Below are positions 16,072 through 25,165 of a stretch of 64,000 bases of DNA, in pieces. How positions within the stretch are numbered: position 1 is the stretch's first letter; every line of letters starts with the position of its first letter. The notes under the pieces were generated by a model. It ran no database searches. It was not told the origin of the DNA and worked only from the letters and a program-made list of their open reading frames with translations. The stretch is taken from the NCBI GenBank assembly GCA_018826295.1, contig JAHJZX010000028.1:1-64000 (forward strand), in the 5' to 3' direction. The stretch comes from Gammaproteobacteria bacterium. GTDB taxonomy: Bacteria; Pseudomonadota; Gammaproteobacteria; Enterobacterales; Alteromonadaceae. The translations under genes were made by a program, and so were the position numbers.

Positions 16072-16357
16072 ATGTTGATCCTTTTGTCGTAAAGCTGATG
16101 TCTGTACAAATTAATCAAACACCGTGCCAAAATTTAAGTTGTTATAAATTAGATATTTAGCGTATTTGAGTGCAGTTTGCTTTATTGGCCTGGCTGCGTT
16201 TTGGTTTTTTTAACCATTAGTTGGTCATAACGGCCAACAAACAGTAGATGACAGCTTGTATCGCATGGTGTTCTGTATCTGGCCGTTTGCTAGACGGCAA
16301 GCTAATTGCCGACAAAGAGGCTATAGTTTAGTTATGTCCTGACAGGAGTTGGCGGCT
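16072..16357. other. Divergent intergenic region
   Basis: About 285 bases between two divergent genes. No gene is seen. The part around 16100-16220 is AT-rich and could hold the promoters of both genes, but no convincing -35/-10 pair stands out. Confidence 0.5.
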
Positions 16358-17146
16358 ATGGACAGCAAAACTATTTACCGGCAGCGCAGGCGGCGCTGGC
16401 TTATCTGGCACAGTTATTTTTTACTTGCTGGATTGTTGTTCATGTTGTTTCAGTTACATGCACAGGCGCTGCGTGTGGCTATTTCGACCGAGGACTACCC
16501 ACCGTTTTATTATCAGCAGGGCGACAAGCTCAGTGGCTTTTCGGTTGAAGTAATGCAGGCAGTGGCGCTGCAGCTTGGGCTAACACTGCATTGGCAGCGT
16601 TTGCCCTGGAACAGAGTGGTGCAGCATGTCGCCAGTGGCAAGGCCGATGTGATTACCGTGCTGTATAAAACCGAAAACCGGGCTTCACAATTTTACTACA
16701 GTGCACAGAGTTATTTGCGTGATCCTATAGTGCTGCTGTGTGCCCAGCCTTGTAAGTTGCAATATGATGGCAGTTTAGCCAGCCTGGCACAGCAGCCGGT
16801 GGCGGCTGTGCGGGGGTTTTCTTATGGTGATTTGTTAGACGCTGCAGAATTTAGCAAGGTGGCATTGGTTGAGTCAGATCCGATGCTGTTTAAAATGCTG
16901 TCAAACCGGCGCTTGCAACTGGGTATAGCGTCATTACTTACCGCCCGTCATTCGGTCGAATTGCAACAAGCGGCAGATAAGGTACAGGTGTTGCAGCCAC
17001 CATTGGATTTTGTCGATATTTATTTTGCTTTTAGCAGGCAAAGCGCGATCACACCGGAATTTGTCGCTAAGTTTGACCAGGCGCTGCGGCGCTACAAAAG
17101 CTCTGCTGCATATACTGCTTTGTTACAGCGTTATCAATTGCACTGA
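16358..17146 (+). CDS. Periplasmic amino-acid-type substrate-binding protein (SBP family 3)
   Basis: A solute-binding protein with an N-terminal signal anchor (helix about 20-40 after a basic stretch R-R-R-R). The family 3 signature strand is present (L-R-V-A-I-S-T-E-D-Y-P-P-F-Y-Y), followed by G-F-S-V-E-V-M-Q-A-V. No transporter permease or ATPase lies beside it, as with many lone binding-protein-like sensors in this group. The ATG at 16358 is 9 bases behind AGGAG; a TTG at 16349 in the same frame touches the RBS and is unlikely. Confidence 0.85.
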   Translation: MDSKTIYRQRRRRWLIWHSYFLLAGLLFMLFQLHAQALRVAISTEDYPPFYYQQGDKLSGFSVEVMQAVALQLGLTLHWQRLPWNRVVQHVASGKADVITVLYKTENRASQFYYSAQSYLRDPIVLLCAQPCKLQYDGSLASLAQQPVAAVRGFSYGDLLDAAEFSKVALVESDPMLFKMLSNRRLQLGIASLLTARHSVELQQAADKVQVLQPPLDFVDIYFAFSRQSAITPEFVAKFDQALRRYKSSAAYTALLQRYQLH

Positions 17147-17219
17147 AATACTGCAGCTTCGCTAAGCCGGCCTGACAGTTTTACATGCTGGTCGTTAATC
17201 AACACTGCGCTGGCGGTTA

Positions 17220-17333
17220 ATTAGTTTGCTATCACCTGCCAATATTTGCCGTTAGTGCGATAGTGCTGCGCGATACCCAGTGTCGGACGCTCAGTCGTGA
17301 TGTCGCCTAGCTGGCCGCTTTTACGCTGCTTGG
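17220..17333 (-). pseudogene. Possible gene remnant
   Basis: On the minus strand an open frame without a start codon reads ...KSGQLGDITTERPTLGIAQ... and ends ...YWQVIAN before a stop. The residue mix looks like real protein, but the frame is closed upstream by a TAA. It may be the C-terminal end of a lost gene. No family was recognised. Confidence 0.25.
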
Positions 17334-17372
17334 TTTAAGTATCGCTACGCTGCGCTTTAAAAAGCGGCTGGA

Positions 17373-17675
17373 TTAGTAGCGCTCAGAACCCTGCTGGTAG
17401 CAAATACGCCTGTTGTTGATAATTTCGCAGCGTTTTTGTGGCTCTGACCTGGCCGGAGTCAGCGTATCTACCAGTTTTTTTACAATCTTAATGTCTGTTT
17501 CTAAACCCATAGCGCCAAACTCAGTGTACGGCTCATGCTCTGATGCTGTCGACATCAGCGGGCGATCGTTGTCCAACCGCTCGTTAACTCTGTTATCTGC
17601 GATCATGCCAATGACGGTACAACCGCTCAGCTGCATACCGCCCAACAGTAGAAAACACATAGTAAATTTTTTCAT
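17373..17675 (-). CDS. Small lipoprotein of unknown function
   Basis: A 100-residue precursor with a lipoprotein signal (MKKFTMCFLLLGGMQLSGC), so the mature protein would begin at the lipobox cysteine and be anchored in the outer or inner membrane. The mature part is hydrophilic, with two further cysteines near the C terminus (R-C-E-I-I-N-N-R-R-I-C-Y) that may form a disulfide. The ATG at 17675 is preferred because AAGGT lies 5 bases upstream; the frame is open to 17705. Confidence 0.7.
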   Translation of the reverse strand: MKKFTMCFLLLGGMQLSGCTVIGMIADNRVNERLDNDRPLMSTASEHEPYTEFGAMGLETDIKIVKKLVDTLTPARSEPQKRCEIINNRRICYQQGSERY

Positions 17676-17818
17676 TTTAAACCTTAACGCAGTTTTCAGC
17701 GCCACTCATCACGCGCAGTCAATTGTACCTCGTTTGGCCTAAAGCTAAACATTAAGTTTCACTTTGGTAAATAAAAAGATGAATGCCAGGCAGCAGGCGC
17801 TGCCTGGTTGGACTGGCG

Positions 17819-18334
17819 TTATGCCAGTGAGTATGGCAAGCCATCTTTGCAGGTAAATTGCTTATTACCTTTGTGAGTGCAGCTAACCTGGCGGCCGCTA
17901 ATCATGCTAAACCAAATGCTGTCAGGCGCTGAGGTTTGCAGCTGAATATCGTCTATGCTGGCTTTGTCCTGGCAGCCGTTAATGCCACTACGGTTTAAAA
18001 TCAGCTCGACATGGCGGCCATTATTATTTAGCACAATGGAGCAGGGCGCTTCGCGGTGGCCACTTAAGGCAACAAACTGTGCCGGGTTTTGTAAGCCGCT
18101 GGTACTGCCATCGGCAAAAAACGCCAGTAGTTGCTGGTAGTACACCACATAGCTGCATACTTCTTTGTGCGAGCCTTGCTGTAGCGGAAAGGTTTTGTCT
18201 AAAAAGCCTTTAGAGTAATCCATTACCTGCTTAACATGACGCTGGTTCAGCTCGTTAATCACGCTAAGCTCGGTCGCCATCCAGGCAGTGTGGCTCTGTG
18301 ATGGTGTGCTGTGTTGTTGGGCCAGTGTTGTCAT
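17819..18334 (-). CDS. Protein resembling the N-terminal part of malate synthase
   Basis: The 171-residue soluble protein contains motifs remembered from the start of the large malate synthases: F-P-L-Q-Q-G-S-H-K-E-V, then F-A-D-G-S-T-S-G-L-Q-N-P-A-Q-F-V-A-L-S-G-H and I-V-L-N-N-N-G-R-H-V-E. It ends soon after a K-D-G-L-P-Y-S-L segment. The acetyl-CoA and magnesium sites of the enzyme barrel are absent, so it cannot be an active malate synthase. It diverges from a DUF3612-type regulator. Either it is a remnant or a small protein with a new role; the homology is by recognition only. Confidence 0.5.
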   Translation of the reverse strand: MTTLAQQHSTPSQSHTAWMATELSVINELNQRHVKQVMDYSKGFLDKTFPLQQGSHKEVCSYVVYYQQLLAFFADGSTSGLQNPAQFVALSGHREAPCSIVLNNNGRHVELILNRSGINGCQDKASIDDIQLQTSAPDSIWFSMISGRQVSCTHKGNKQFTCKDGLPYSLA

Positions 18335-18664
18335 GATGTCATCCTCGTTTTTAACTACAGTTTTTAATTAACTTCAGCCTTCGTTAAGTGATGCTCTGAT
18401 GCTGACTGCGCAGCCGCAGACCCTTTTCGCGATAGCGAAGGCGGACAACACATTCGTCCGGAGCGAATGTGGCCTGCGTTAGCAGGTCCGCCAGATTGAG
18501 GGCCGGATTGCCCGAAATCCCGCTGCGGCGAGCACGGCAGTGTCAGAGCCTCACCGCCCGCGCTGTCAGTGTCTGAGTATCTGCTTAGTTGGCCTAAACA
18601 TCAGACCAGTTGCTATCGGTTAAAAACTAGTCTAGGCTAAAAATCAGCATAATTTCACAATAAA
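18335..18664. other. Intergenic region with stacked hairpins
   Basis: Divergent region of about 355 bases. It holds several palindromes (described separately at 18426-18492) and a GC-rich stretch up to about 18570, then AT-rich sequence leading to the regulator gene at 18690. No gene is seen. Confidence 0.6.
18426..18492. repeat. Compound hairpin element
   Basis: TTCGC-GATA-GCGAA (18426-18439) is followed by an outer stem GGCGGAC (18440-18446) / GTCCGCC (18486-18492) that encloses two inner hairpins: ACATTCG / CGAATGT (18450-18470) and CCTGC / GCAGG (18473-18486). The whole can fold as a three-way junction. The ATTCGT...ACGAAT-type hairpin recurs at 20256. Confidence 0.6.
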
Positions 18665-18687
18665 AATTTTACAGTGTGAATTTTACA
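18665..18687 (+). promoter_or_regulatory. Direct repeat before the DUF3612 regulator, possible autoregulatory site
   Basis: AATTTTACA occurs twice (18665-18673 and 18679-18687), 14 bases apart, ending two bases before the ATG. Position and repeat suggest a binding site for the HTH protein itself. Confidence 0.35.
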
Positions 18688-18689
18688 AA

Positions 18690-20207
18690 ATGAAACTAAA
18701 CAAAAGCCTGCTGCGTAAATCACATTTCCTTGGCACCAAGATAAGAAACTTGCGTAAACGCAATAACTTAACCATGGAAGACTTGTCTACCCGCTGTATT
18801 CGGGTTAACCCGGAATATGCGCCGTCGGTGTCGTATCTATCGATGATCGAGCGCGGCAAACGTACGCCCGGCATAGAAATGCTGGAAGTGATTGCCGAGG
18901 TTTTTCAAAAAGATATTGACTGGTTTTTGGATGGAGAAGATGCCGGTGAAGATTTAACACCACAAAAGGGCAGCAAGGGCGGCATTAATGGCATGGCGCT
19001 GGAGCCGGGCTTTTTGTTTTCCAATGATATATTGCAAATTGCGATACCGGAGATGCTGTCGCAAACCGGTACCAGTGGTAAGCAGTTTGCCCAGTTACTG
19101 ATCCGCGCGCATCAGGAGCATCAGCAAAACCACTTTCCGGAACTGGAGCGGGCAGCCGAAGACGTAGGTCAAAAACAGATGCCGCTGGGTGTTGACGACT
19201 TGCTAGCGATTGTAAAGCGGTTTGGACTGCAGATCAGTTGGTTTACGGAAGCACCAAAAGAGCTGCTGGATGAGCTCGGTGTGTTATCGAAAAACGTGTC
19301 TACCTCGTTTTTTACCCCGCCCAATACTTTGCATTTAAATAGCTTATTACAACAGTTCCCCACACGGTTAAAGTATGAGCTGGCGGTGCATATTGGCCAT
19401 GCTGTACTGCACAATAAAGACGGCGTGAAAAGCAGTATGATGGTAGGTGGGGCGCGTGACGACGATTTGTCTGATTCTACCGCTGTGCAGCCGCAGGATA
19501 TTTTGCATGCCTGGCGTGATTTTGAATCGAGCTTTTTTGCCGGAGCACTGCTGTGCCCCAAGCTACCGTTTCGTCAGTTACTCGACCGCCATGGTTATGA
19601 GATAAGTACGCATAATCAGGCTGGGGTGTCAGCCTCTGTGGCGATGCGGCGCATGACGGCGGTATCGCCTTATACCCACTGGCATTATTTTGATGCTTAT
19701 ACGCCGGGTAAACTAAAAGCAGTGTATCGCGGCAATGGTATACCGCTGCCCTGGGGCAATATGCGTCAGGTGGAAGATCCGTGCCAGCACTGGGCGGTGT
19801 TTCGGATGTTTGATGTCGATGGCGTAGCCAGCAGCGCGCAATTGTCTTTGCTGGATGTAAACGGCACGCCGCGTATTTACTGCTGCGAGTCGACCAAAGT
19901 GGCCGATTTAGCCGGCAATGCTCATGTACTGTGTGCTGGTATCGATTTAAACCCTGCACTGCTGGCGCAGGGAGTGGACGCCGATAGCATGGCGCAGGAG
20001 TTAAAGCAGTTATGTGTCGGCAGTAGCGGCGGTGCCAGGGTGCCAAAAACGATACAAACGGCGCTGACCAGTGTGGCGAATATCCTTAACATTAATTGGG
20101 TGGCGCGCAGTTTACAAAAACCGGCGCAGCTGATTTGTGCCCGCGGTAACAGCTGCCCACGCAAACCCAGCTGTTATCAGTGTGATGGGTACAGCAGAAC
20201 AGCCTAG
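18690..20207 (+). CDS. XRE-type transcriptional regulator with DUF3612-like C-terminal part
   Basis: The 505-residue protein begins with a helix-turn-helix domain of the XRE class (residues about 12-75; G-T-K-I-R-N-L-R-K-R-N-N-L-T-M-E-D-L). A long C-terminal region follows, with T-R-L-K-Y-E-L-A-V-H-I-G-H and, at the end, a cysteine cluster C-A-R-G-N-S-C-P-R-K-P-S-C-Y-Q-C that may bind metal. The layout is like short-chain acyl-CoA or propionate regulators of the ScfR/DUF3612 kind. It diverges from the malate-synthase-like gene, so a link to glyoxylate or acetate use is likely. The ATG at 18690 has only a weak RBS. Confidence 0.75.
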   Translation: MKLNKSLLRKSHFLGTKIRNLRKRNNLTMEDLSTRCIRVNPEYAPSVSYLSMIERGKRTPGIEMLEVIAEVFQKDIDWFLDGEDAGEDLTPQKGSKGGINGMALEPGFLFSNDILQIAIPEMLSQTGTSGKQFAQLLIRAHQEHQQNHFPELERAAEDVGQKQMPLGVDDLLAIVKRFGLQISWFTEAPKELLDELGVLSKNVSTSFFTPPNTLHLNSLLQQFPTRLKYELAVHIGHAVLHNKDGVKSSMMVGGARDDDLSDSTAVQPQDILHAWRDFESSFFAGALLCPKLPFRQLLDRHGYEISTHNQAGVSASVAMRRMTAVSPYTHWHYFDAYTPGKLKAVYRGNGIPLPWGNMRQVEDPCQHWAVFRMFDVDGVASSAQLSLLDVNGTPRIYCCESTKVADLAGNAHVLCAGIDLNPALLAQGVDADSMAQELKQLCVGSSGGARVPKTIQTALTSVANILNINWVARSLQKPAQLICARGNSCPRKPSCYQCDGYSRTA

Positions 20208-20255
20208 CGAGAGGCGGTTTGCCCTAAGCTAACCGTTGCAGGCCAGGATGCTGAC

Positions 20256-20322
20256 AAATTCGTCAGGAACGAATTTGAACAGCTCCGCTGCCCTATAGGG
20301 TGAACTTCACGGATGAAGTTCA
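20256..20322. repeat. Hairpin repeats downstream of the regulator
   Basis: AAATTCGT-CAGGA-ACGAATTT (20256-20276), the palindrome CCCTATAGGG (20291-20300) and TGAACTTC-ACGGAT-GAAGTTCA (20301-20322) follow each other closely. They resemble the hairpins at 18450-18470 and look like a dispersed intergenic repeat family. Confidence 0.55.
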
Positions 20323-20396
20323 TAATCGAGCCTACAGGGACGTATTTACGGCGTGTTAGTGTGGGCAAACCGGCTCGATGCCGGACAGTATGACGT

Positions 20397-20891
20397 TCAG
20401 CGAATATTTTCACCCAACAACTGCAGGTTCTCATCCAGCAATGCTGTCAGCAGTGCTTTGCCGCTGCTATCCACCTTAAACCGGCCATAGCGCGCTGGTT
20501 CGTACACTGCAGCACTGCCCTCGGTAAAGAAAAATGCATTGGGGCCAACACTGTAAATGCCATCGCGTTGGCGCAATAACAGGCCAATTTTGTCTTGTTG
20601 TTGTGGTAGCTGATTACTCAGGCTATGAAAACGGGCAACACCTTGCTCGGTGAGCGTAAGCCAGACATAGCGCTGCCGGGCGACATCGTCTGGCAGCGCA
20701 CGATCTATGGCAAAAGCCAATGCCATATAGTCGCCCTGCATAATTGAGCGCGGATCAACCGGCGCCAGTTCAATCAGTACGGTTTGCCCTGTGGTCAGGG
20801 TGTGTTCAAACCGCCAAATGGTAAGTGCGCTGGCAGCCAGTATTAATAGTACGGCGACGCCTATGGCCAGTTGAGTCAGTCGTGGGCTCAT
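20397..20891 (-). CDS. GDYXXLXY-domain membrane protein
   Basis: The 164-residue protein has one N-terminal membrane helix (residues about 8-26) and the family motif G-D-Y-M-A-L-A-F after I-M-Q. Its job is unknown. Its ATG overlaps the stop of the DUF4401 gene (ATGA), and the upstream DUF2157 gene is part of the same unit. The combination of these three families in one operon is a recurring arrangement in bacteria, which supports all three calls. Confidence 0.85.
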   Translation of the reverse strand: MSPRLTQLAIGVAVLLILAASALTIWRFEHTLTTGQTVLIELAPVDPRSIMQGDYMALAFAIDRALPDDVARQRYVWLTLTEQGVARFHSLSNQLPQQQDKIGLLLRQRDGIYSVGPNAFFFTEGSAAVYEPARYGRFKVDSSGKALLTALLDENLQLLGENIR

Positions 20892-21928
20892 ACCAACCTC
20901 CGCTGATAACGTTGCAGTAATAGCCAGGCGGCCAACACCAGCAAGCCCGATAGCGCTAACAGGCCAGATTTATACAGCAGGTTTAATTCTAAACTGTAAT
21001 AAAACTGGCTGATAGCACACAGCATGCTTAGCACGCAAAGCGCATACCAACGATAATTGCAGCCGTAAAAACAAGCCAGCATAAGTGCCGTACTGACTAA
21101 CATACCCGACGCCGGGTACAGTAGGATACACAGCAAAGTGGTAATACTAAGCAGTGCCAGCCTGCTGGGTACTGTCGCCAGGCGGCTTAGCCAGAACACC
21201 GTGCTAATTAACACTATGCTGCCAAGGCCGCTGTACAGACTGCGGGCAGTTGCTAATTTGTCATCCAGCCAGTTGCTGCTATCAATCAGTAGCAGACACT
21301 GACCAAACAATGTCAGGCCCAGTGCAGTAAGCGTACTGACTTCCAGCAGGCTTTTAATACGGCGGGCGTGCGTTAGCCCCGCCCAATGTGGCCGGCTGCA
21401 CCATAAGCACACTGCTGCTGCGGCCAGTGCTGAACTGACAATGGCAATGGCTGGCGCAGAGTGAATTAACGACAATAAACAACCAAAGGCGATGAGCAGG
21501 CTGACGCGTTGATGCAGCTGGTTTAACGGACTAAATAGCAGCAGGACACTGCTCAGTGCACAGGCGTAACGCGCTAATTCGTCATGCCGGTCAAACAGAT
21601 GATACACGGCATACACCAGCAAGCCCTGGCCGGCCAGCGCTATCGCCACCGACATTTGCTGCATAAATTCCTGCGGTTTAGTGGCCAGCCAGATAGCTGC
21701 GATTAGCAAGATGGCGGCAGCAATCATCCGCCCAGCGTTGTTGTCGGCTAAAGCCAGCAGTGGGCCGATAAAAGAGCTGATAATGAGTATCGAGGCTATC
21801 CAGGCGGCAAAAGCCAATAACAGTTGCAGCCACCAGGGACTGCTGGCCTGTGCTAGCTGTTGTGCGGTATCTGCTGTAATAATGTCAGCCTGCTGCAACT
21901 GGCTAATTAACGCCTTGTTATTGGTCAT
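20888..21928 (-). CDS. DUF4401 membrane protein
   Basis: About 346 residues with roughly ten membrane helices. It begins with a soluble stretch (N-K-A-L-I-S-Q-L-Q-Q-A-D-I-I) followed by a first helix P-W-W-L-Q-L-L-L-A-F-A-A-W-I-A-S. It ends in a basic R-Y-Q-R-R-L-V. The ATG at 21928 is favoured, with AGGA 8 bases upstream; the frame also has an ATG at 21937. It overlaps both neighbours, so the three proteins are probably made together and may form a membrane complex. Function unknown. Confidence 0.8.
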   Translation of the reverse strand: MTNNKALISQLQQADIITADTAQQLAQASSPWWLQLLLAFAAWIASILIISSFIGPLLALADNNAGRMIAAAILLIAAIWLATKPQEFMQQMSVAIALAGQGLLVYAVYHLFDRHDELARYACALSSVLLLFSPLNQLHQRVSLLIAFGCLLSLIHSAPAIAIVSSALAAAAVCLWCSRPHWAGLTHARRIKSLLEVSTLTALGLTLFGQCLLLIDSSNWLDDKLATARSLYSGLGSIVLISTVFWLSRLATVPSRLALLSITTLLCILLYPASGMLVSTALMLACFYGCNYRWYALCVLSMLCAISQFYYSLELNLLYKSGLLALSGLLVLAAWLLLQRYQRRLV

Positions 21929-22886
21929 GCTGCGCATCCTGTAACAACTTTTTCAGCCATACTGCTGCAGCCGCGCTGCTGCCAATAACATACAAGGCCA
22001 GCAAGTTAACCAGCATAAAGCCATCGGCACCGTCCATAAGCCGGCTTAGCATTGCGGTGCTGACGGCGATGGCGCTAAACAGCACTAAAGCAAAGATCAG
22101 CAGATCAGGCTGCAGGCGGAAATACCACAGCGCCAAAACAGCGGCGATTAGCAGATAACTTAGTAAATTTAACTGGTAATTGCTTTCCCACACGCCCAGG
22201 ATGCCGGCAAAAGTTAGCGGCGCAAGCAGTGTCAGCGCGGCCAGCCACAGTAGCGGCTTGTGCTGTGCTACCCCCAGACGGCGCAGCGCAAACTCGGCAA
22301 AGAGCAACCATAGCAGGTTGGCTAAACTACCGAACAATAACTGCTGGGCATGATTAAGCGACCAAAATCCGGCGTTGCTGTCCAGATAACGCCACAGCGT
22401 AAGCTGCAGTAGCACAAACCACAGCAGATAACTGGCGCGGCTTTTACTCAGCAATACCAGCGGGCTAATAAGCGCCGCCCAGCCGGCGAATAACTGCCAG
22501 ATATCGGCACCGGTCTGGTAAGTCTGGCCAATTAACGCCAGTAAGGCGCCGGTTAATATGGCGCAAGTGAATAAAGCCGCACGCCTTTGCAAACTATCGC
22601 TTGTACTCACGACAGCAATACCGCCACTTAACAGTACTGCGGTACCGGCCAGAGCCATTTTCGCCAGGTAATGCAGCAGTGGCCAGTTATAGGCAAAAAA
22701 GAAAATAACAGCACTGGATAGCAACATGACTGCTGCAAACAGCAACAGCCGGTTAGCTTGAGCTAACCAGTCGGTTGTCACCGCTTGCAGCTTAACTTGC
22801 TTGGCTGCCTGCTGTAATTGCTGCGATGTAAGTTGCTGTTGCTCTGCCCAGTGTAGCAACTGATTTGCATGGCGCAGGTTATCCAT
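21918..22886 (-). CDS. DUF2157 membrane protein
   Basis: 322 residues. The N-terminal soluble part (A-N-Q-L-L-H-W-A-E-Q-Q-Q-L-T-S-Q-Q) is followed by about nine membrane helices, the first one around 45-65 with the motif S-S-A-V-I-F-F-F-A-Y-N-W typical of DUF2157. It is first in the leftward trio with the DUF4401 and GDYXXLXY genes. Function unknown. Confidence 0.82.
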   Translation of the reverse strand: MDNLRHANQLLHWAEQQQLTSQQLQQAAKQVKLQAVTTDWLAQANRLLLFAAVMLLSSAVIFFFAYNWPLLHYLAKMALAGTAVLLSGGIAVVSTSDSLQRRAALFTCAILTGALLALIGQTYQTGADIWQLFAGWAALISPLVLLSKSRASYLLWFVLLQLTLWRYLDSNAGFWSLNHAQQLLFGSLANLLWLLFAEFALRRLGVAQHKPLLWLAALTLLAPLTFAGILGVWESNYQLNLLSYLLIAAVLALWYFRLQPDLLIFALVLFSAIAVSTAMLSRLMDGADGFMLVNLLALYVIGSSAAAAVWLKKLLQDAQHDQ

Positions 22887-23033
22887 AAGCGTCTGTGTAT
22901 TGCTATTAAGTAACTAGCATCATAGCGTTTTTATAACTTGTTACAACTTCGTGTTGTTGCTGGTTTGGCATCAAAGCGACAACAGAGTAGTATGGTAAGG
23001 CGTAACATATGTAACCCAAACAGGATAACAATA

Positions 23034-25103
23034 ATGAAAAAGCTTACCTTAGCCGCCGCCTCGGTCGCGCTGGCACTTGGCCTTACGGCGTGTAACAAAC
23101 AGGACACCACAGAAACGCCAACTCCGGCAGTGGCAGCAGTAAAAGCGCCGCTGGTATCGGGTGTTGATAGCCAGTACTTTGACCCGGCAGTAAAATTTTC
23201 AGAAGATTTTTTTATGGCCATCAACGGTAAGTGGCTGGCCGAAACTGAAATTCCGTCTGACAAAGCCTCGTATGGCTCTTTCCATGTACTGGCAGATAAT
23301 TCACAAAAAGCAGTAAAGGCGATTATTGATGAAGTATCAGCCCGCACTGACTTAAAAGCTGGCTCTGACGAGCAAAAGTTGGGTAGCTTTTACAACAGCT
23401 TTATGGACGAAGCCACGATTGAAAAGCTGGGGTTAACCCCGCTGACACCACAATTAGATGCTATTAAAGCCGTGACTGACAAAGCACAATTGCCGGCGTT
23501 ATTTGCCCGCTTGCAGCGCGATGGTGTGGGCATTCCATTTGGCTGGTATGTAAACAACGATGCGAAAAACTCGACCGAATATGCGGTGTATTTAGGTCAG
23601 GGCGGTTTAGGCCTGCCAGACCGGGATTACTATTTTAAAGACGATGAAGCGTCACAGAAAATCCTCACTGCGTATCAGCAATACTTAAAAGATATGTTCA
23701 GCCTGGCAGGTTATGCCGATGCTGAAGCGGCGGCGCAGCGCGTATTCGCGCTGGAGAAAGCCCTGGCTGAACACCACTGGACACGTTTAGAAAGCCGTAA
23801 TGCTGATAAAACCTACAATAAAATGTCAGCGGCAGATTTAAATGCCAGCATGGGTACCTTTGACTGGGCAGGCTTTGCCGCCGGGGTAAAACTGGCCGGT
23901 GTCAGCGACATTATTGTGCGTCAGCCAAGTTATTTCGAAGGTTTTGCCAAGGTACTGCAAGCTACTGATCTGCAAAGCTGGCAGGATTATCTGAGCATGA
24001 AGACCATTCATGGTTATGCCGACAAGCTAAGTAGCAATTTTGCTGAGCGCCGTTTTGCTTTCTACGGCACAACCCTTAGCGGTATTCAGGAGCAGCAACC
24101 ACGTTGGAAGCGCGCAGTAGATGCATCAGATGAAGTGTTGGGTGAGCTGACCGGCAAACTGTATGTCGAGCGTCACTTTAAGCCAGAAGCCAAAGCGCGG
24201 ATGGAACAGCTAGTCGCCAATTTGATCAAGGCTTATGAGTTGTCCATTAATGAATTAGAGTGGATGACCGCTGAAACTAAGGTTGCCGCGCAGGACAAAC
24301 TAAGCAAGTTTACGCCGAAAATCGGTTATCCGGACAAGTGGAAAGACTACAGCAAGCTGGAAATTAAAGCCGACGATTTAGTGGGCAATTTCGTCCGTGC
24401 CAGCCATTGGGGTTACGACGAGATGGTCGCCAAGCTGGGTAAGCCAATCGACAAGAGCGAATGGTTTATGACACCGCAAACGGTGAATGCTTACTACAAC
24501 CCGGTGAATAACGAGATCGTGTTCCCGGCCGCTATTTTGCAACCGCCATTCTTTAACATGGACGCCGACGATGCGGTAAACTACGGTGGTATCGGTGGTG
24601 TTATCGGCCACGAAATCGGCCACGGTTTTGACGATCAGGGCGCGAAATATGACGGTAACGGCAATCTGCGTAACTGGTGGACAGAGCAGGATAAAGGCCA
24701 GTTCCAGGCCCGTGGTGCCAAGCTGATTGGCCAGTACAACAAGTTTGAACCCTTGCCAGGCGTTAATGTAAACGGTGCGGTAGCACTGGGCGAAAACATT
24801 GGTGACTTAGGCGGTATGACGGTGGCACTAAAAGCCTATCAGTTGTCGCTGGACGGCAAAGAAGCACCAGTACTGGACGGTTTCACCGGTGAACAACGTT
24901 TCTTTATCAGCTGGGCGCAGGTATGGCGTACTAAGTTCCGTGAAGAAGCACTGCGTCGTCAGTTAAGCACAGGCCCACACTCGCCGGCGCATTACCGCGT
25001 TATTGGCGTATTGCCGAATATCCCGCAGTTTTACACTGCCTTTGATATTAAAGAAGGCGATGCGATGTATTTACCGCCGGAGCAGCGCGTTAAGATCTGG
25101 TAA
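23034..25103 (+). CDS. pepO: M13-family zinc metallopeptidase (PepO-like), lipoprotein
   Basis: A neprilysin-type endopeptidase of 689 residues. The lipoprotein signal (ALGLTAC) puts it in the envelope. Zinc site H-E-I-G-H is at about residue 526, with the third ligand in E-N-I-G-D-L-G-G (about 588) and N-A-Y-Y-N-P for substrate binding. The C terminus ends V-K-I-W, as usual for the family. The ATG at 23034 gives the signal peptide and has AGGAT 8 bases upstream; the longer open frame from 22938 does not. It would degrade short peptides in the periplasm or at the surface. Confidence 0.93.
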   Translation: MKKLTLAAASVALALGLTACNKQDTTETPTPAVAAVKAPLVSGVDSQYFDPAVKFSEDFFMAINGKWLAETEIPSDKASYGSFHVLADNSQKAVKAIIDEVSARTDLKAGSDEQKLGSFYNSFMDEATIEKLGLTPLTPQLDAIKAVTDKAQLPALFARLQRDGVGIPFGWYVNNDAKNSTEYAVYLGQGGLGLPDRDYYFKDDEASQKILTAYQQYLKDMFSLAGYADAEAAAQRVFALEKALAEHHWTRLESRNADKTYNKMSAADLNASMGTFDWAGFAAGVKLAGVSDIIVRQPSYFEGFAKVLQATDLQSWQDYLSMKTIHGYADKLSSNFAERRFAFYGTTLSGIQEQQPRWKRAVDASDEVLGELTGKLYVERHFKPEAKARMEQLVANLIKAYELSINELEWMTAETKVAAQDKLSKFTPKIGYPDKWKDYSKLEIKADDLVGNFVRASHWGYDEMVAKLGKPIDKSEWFMTPQTVNAYYNPVNNEIVFPAAILQPPFFNMDADDAVNYGGIGGVIGHEIGHGFDDQGAKYDGNGNLRNWWTEQDKGQFQARGAKLIGQYNKFEPLPGVNVNGAVALGENIGDLGGMTVALKAYQLSLDGKEAPVLDGFTGEQRFFISWAQVWRTKFREEALRRQLSTGPHSPAHYRVIGVLPNIPQFYTAFDIKEGDAMYLPPEQRVKIW

Positions 25104-25135
25104 TCTCTGGATAATAAAAATCTGCTACACTGCAC

Positions 25136-25165
25136 AGGCTGAGTAGGTCACTACTCAGCCTTTTA
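25136..25165 (+). terminator. Terminator of the M13 peptidase gene
   Basis: The 11-bp stem AGGCTGAGTAG / CTACTCAGCCT has a GTCA loop and is followed by TTT. Confidence 0.85.

Noticed and set aside
18440-18492. tRNA-like fold
   Set aside because: The three-way junction lacks an acceptor stem of proper length, a T-loop sequence and an anticodon arm.
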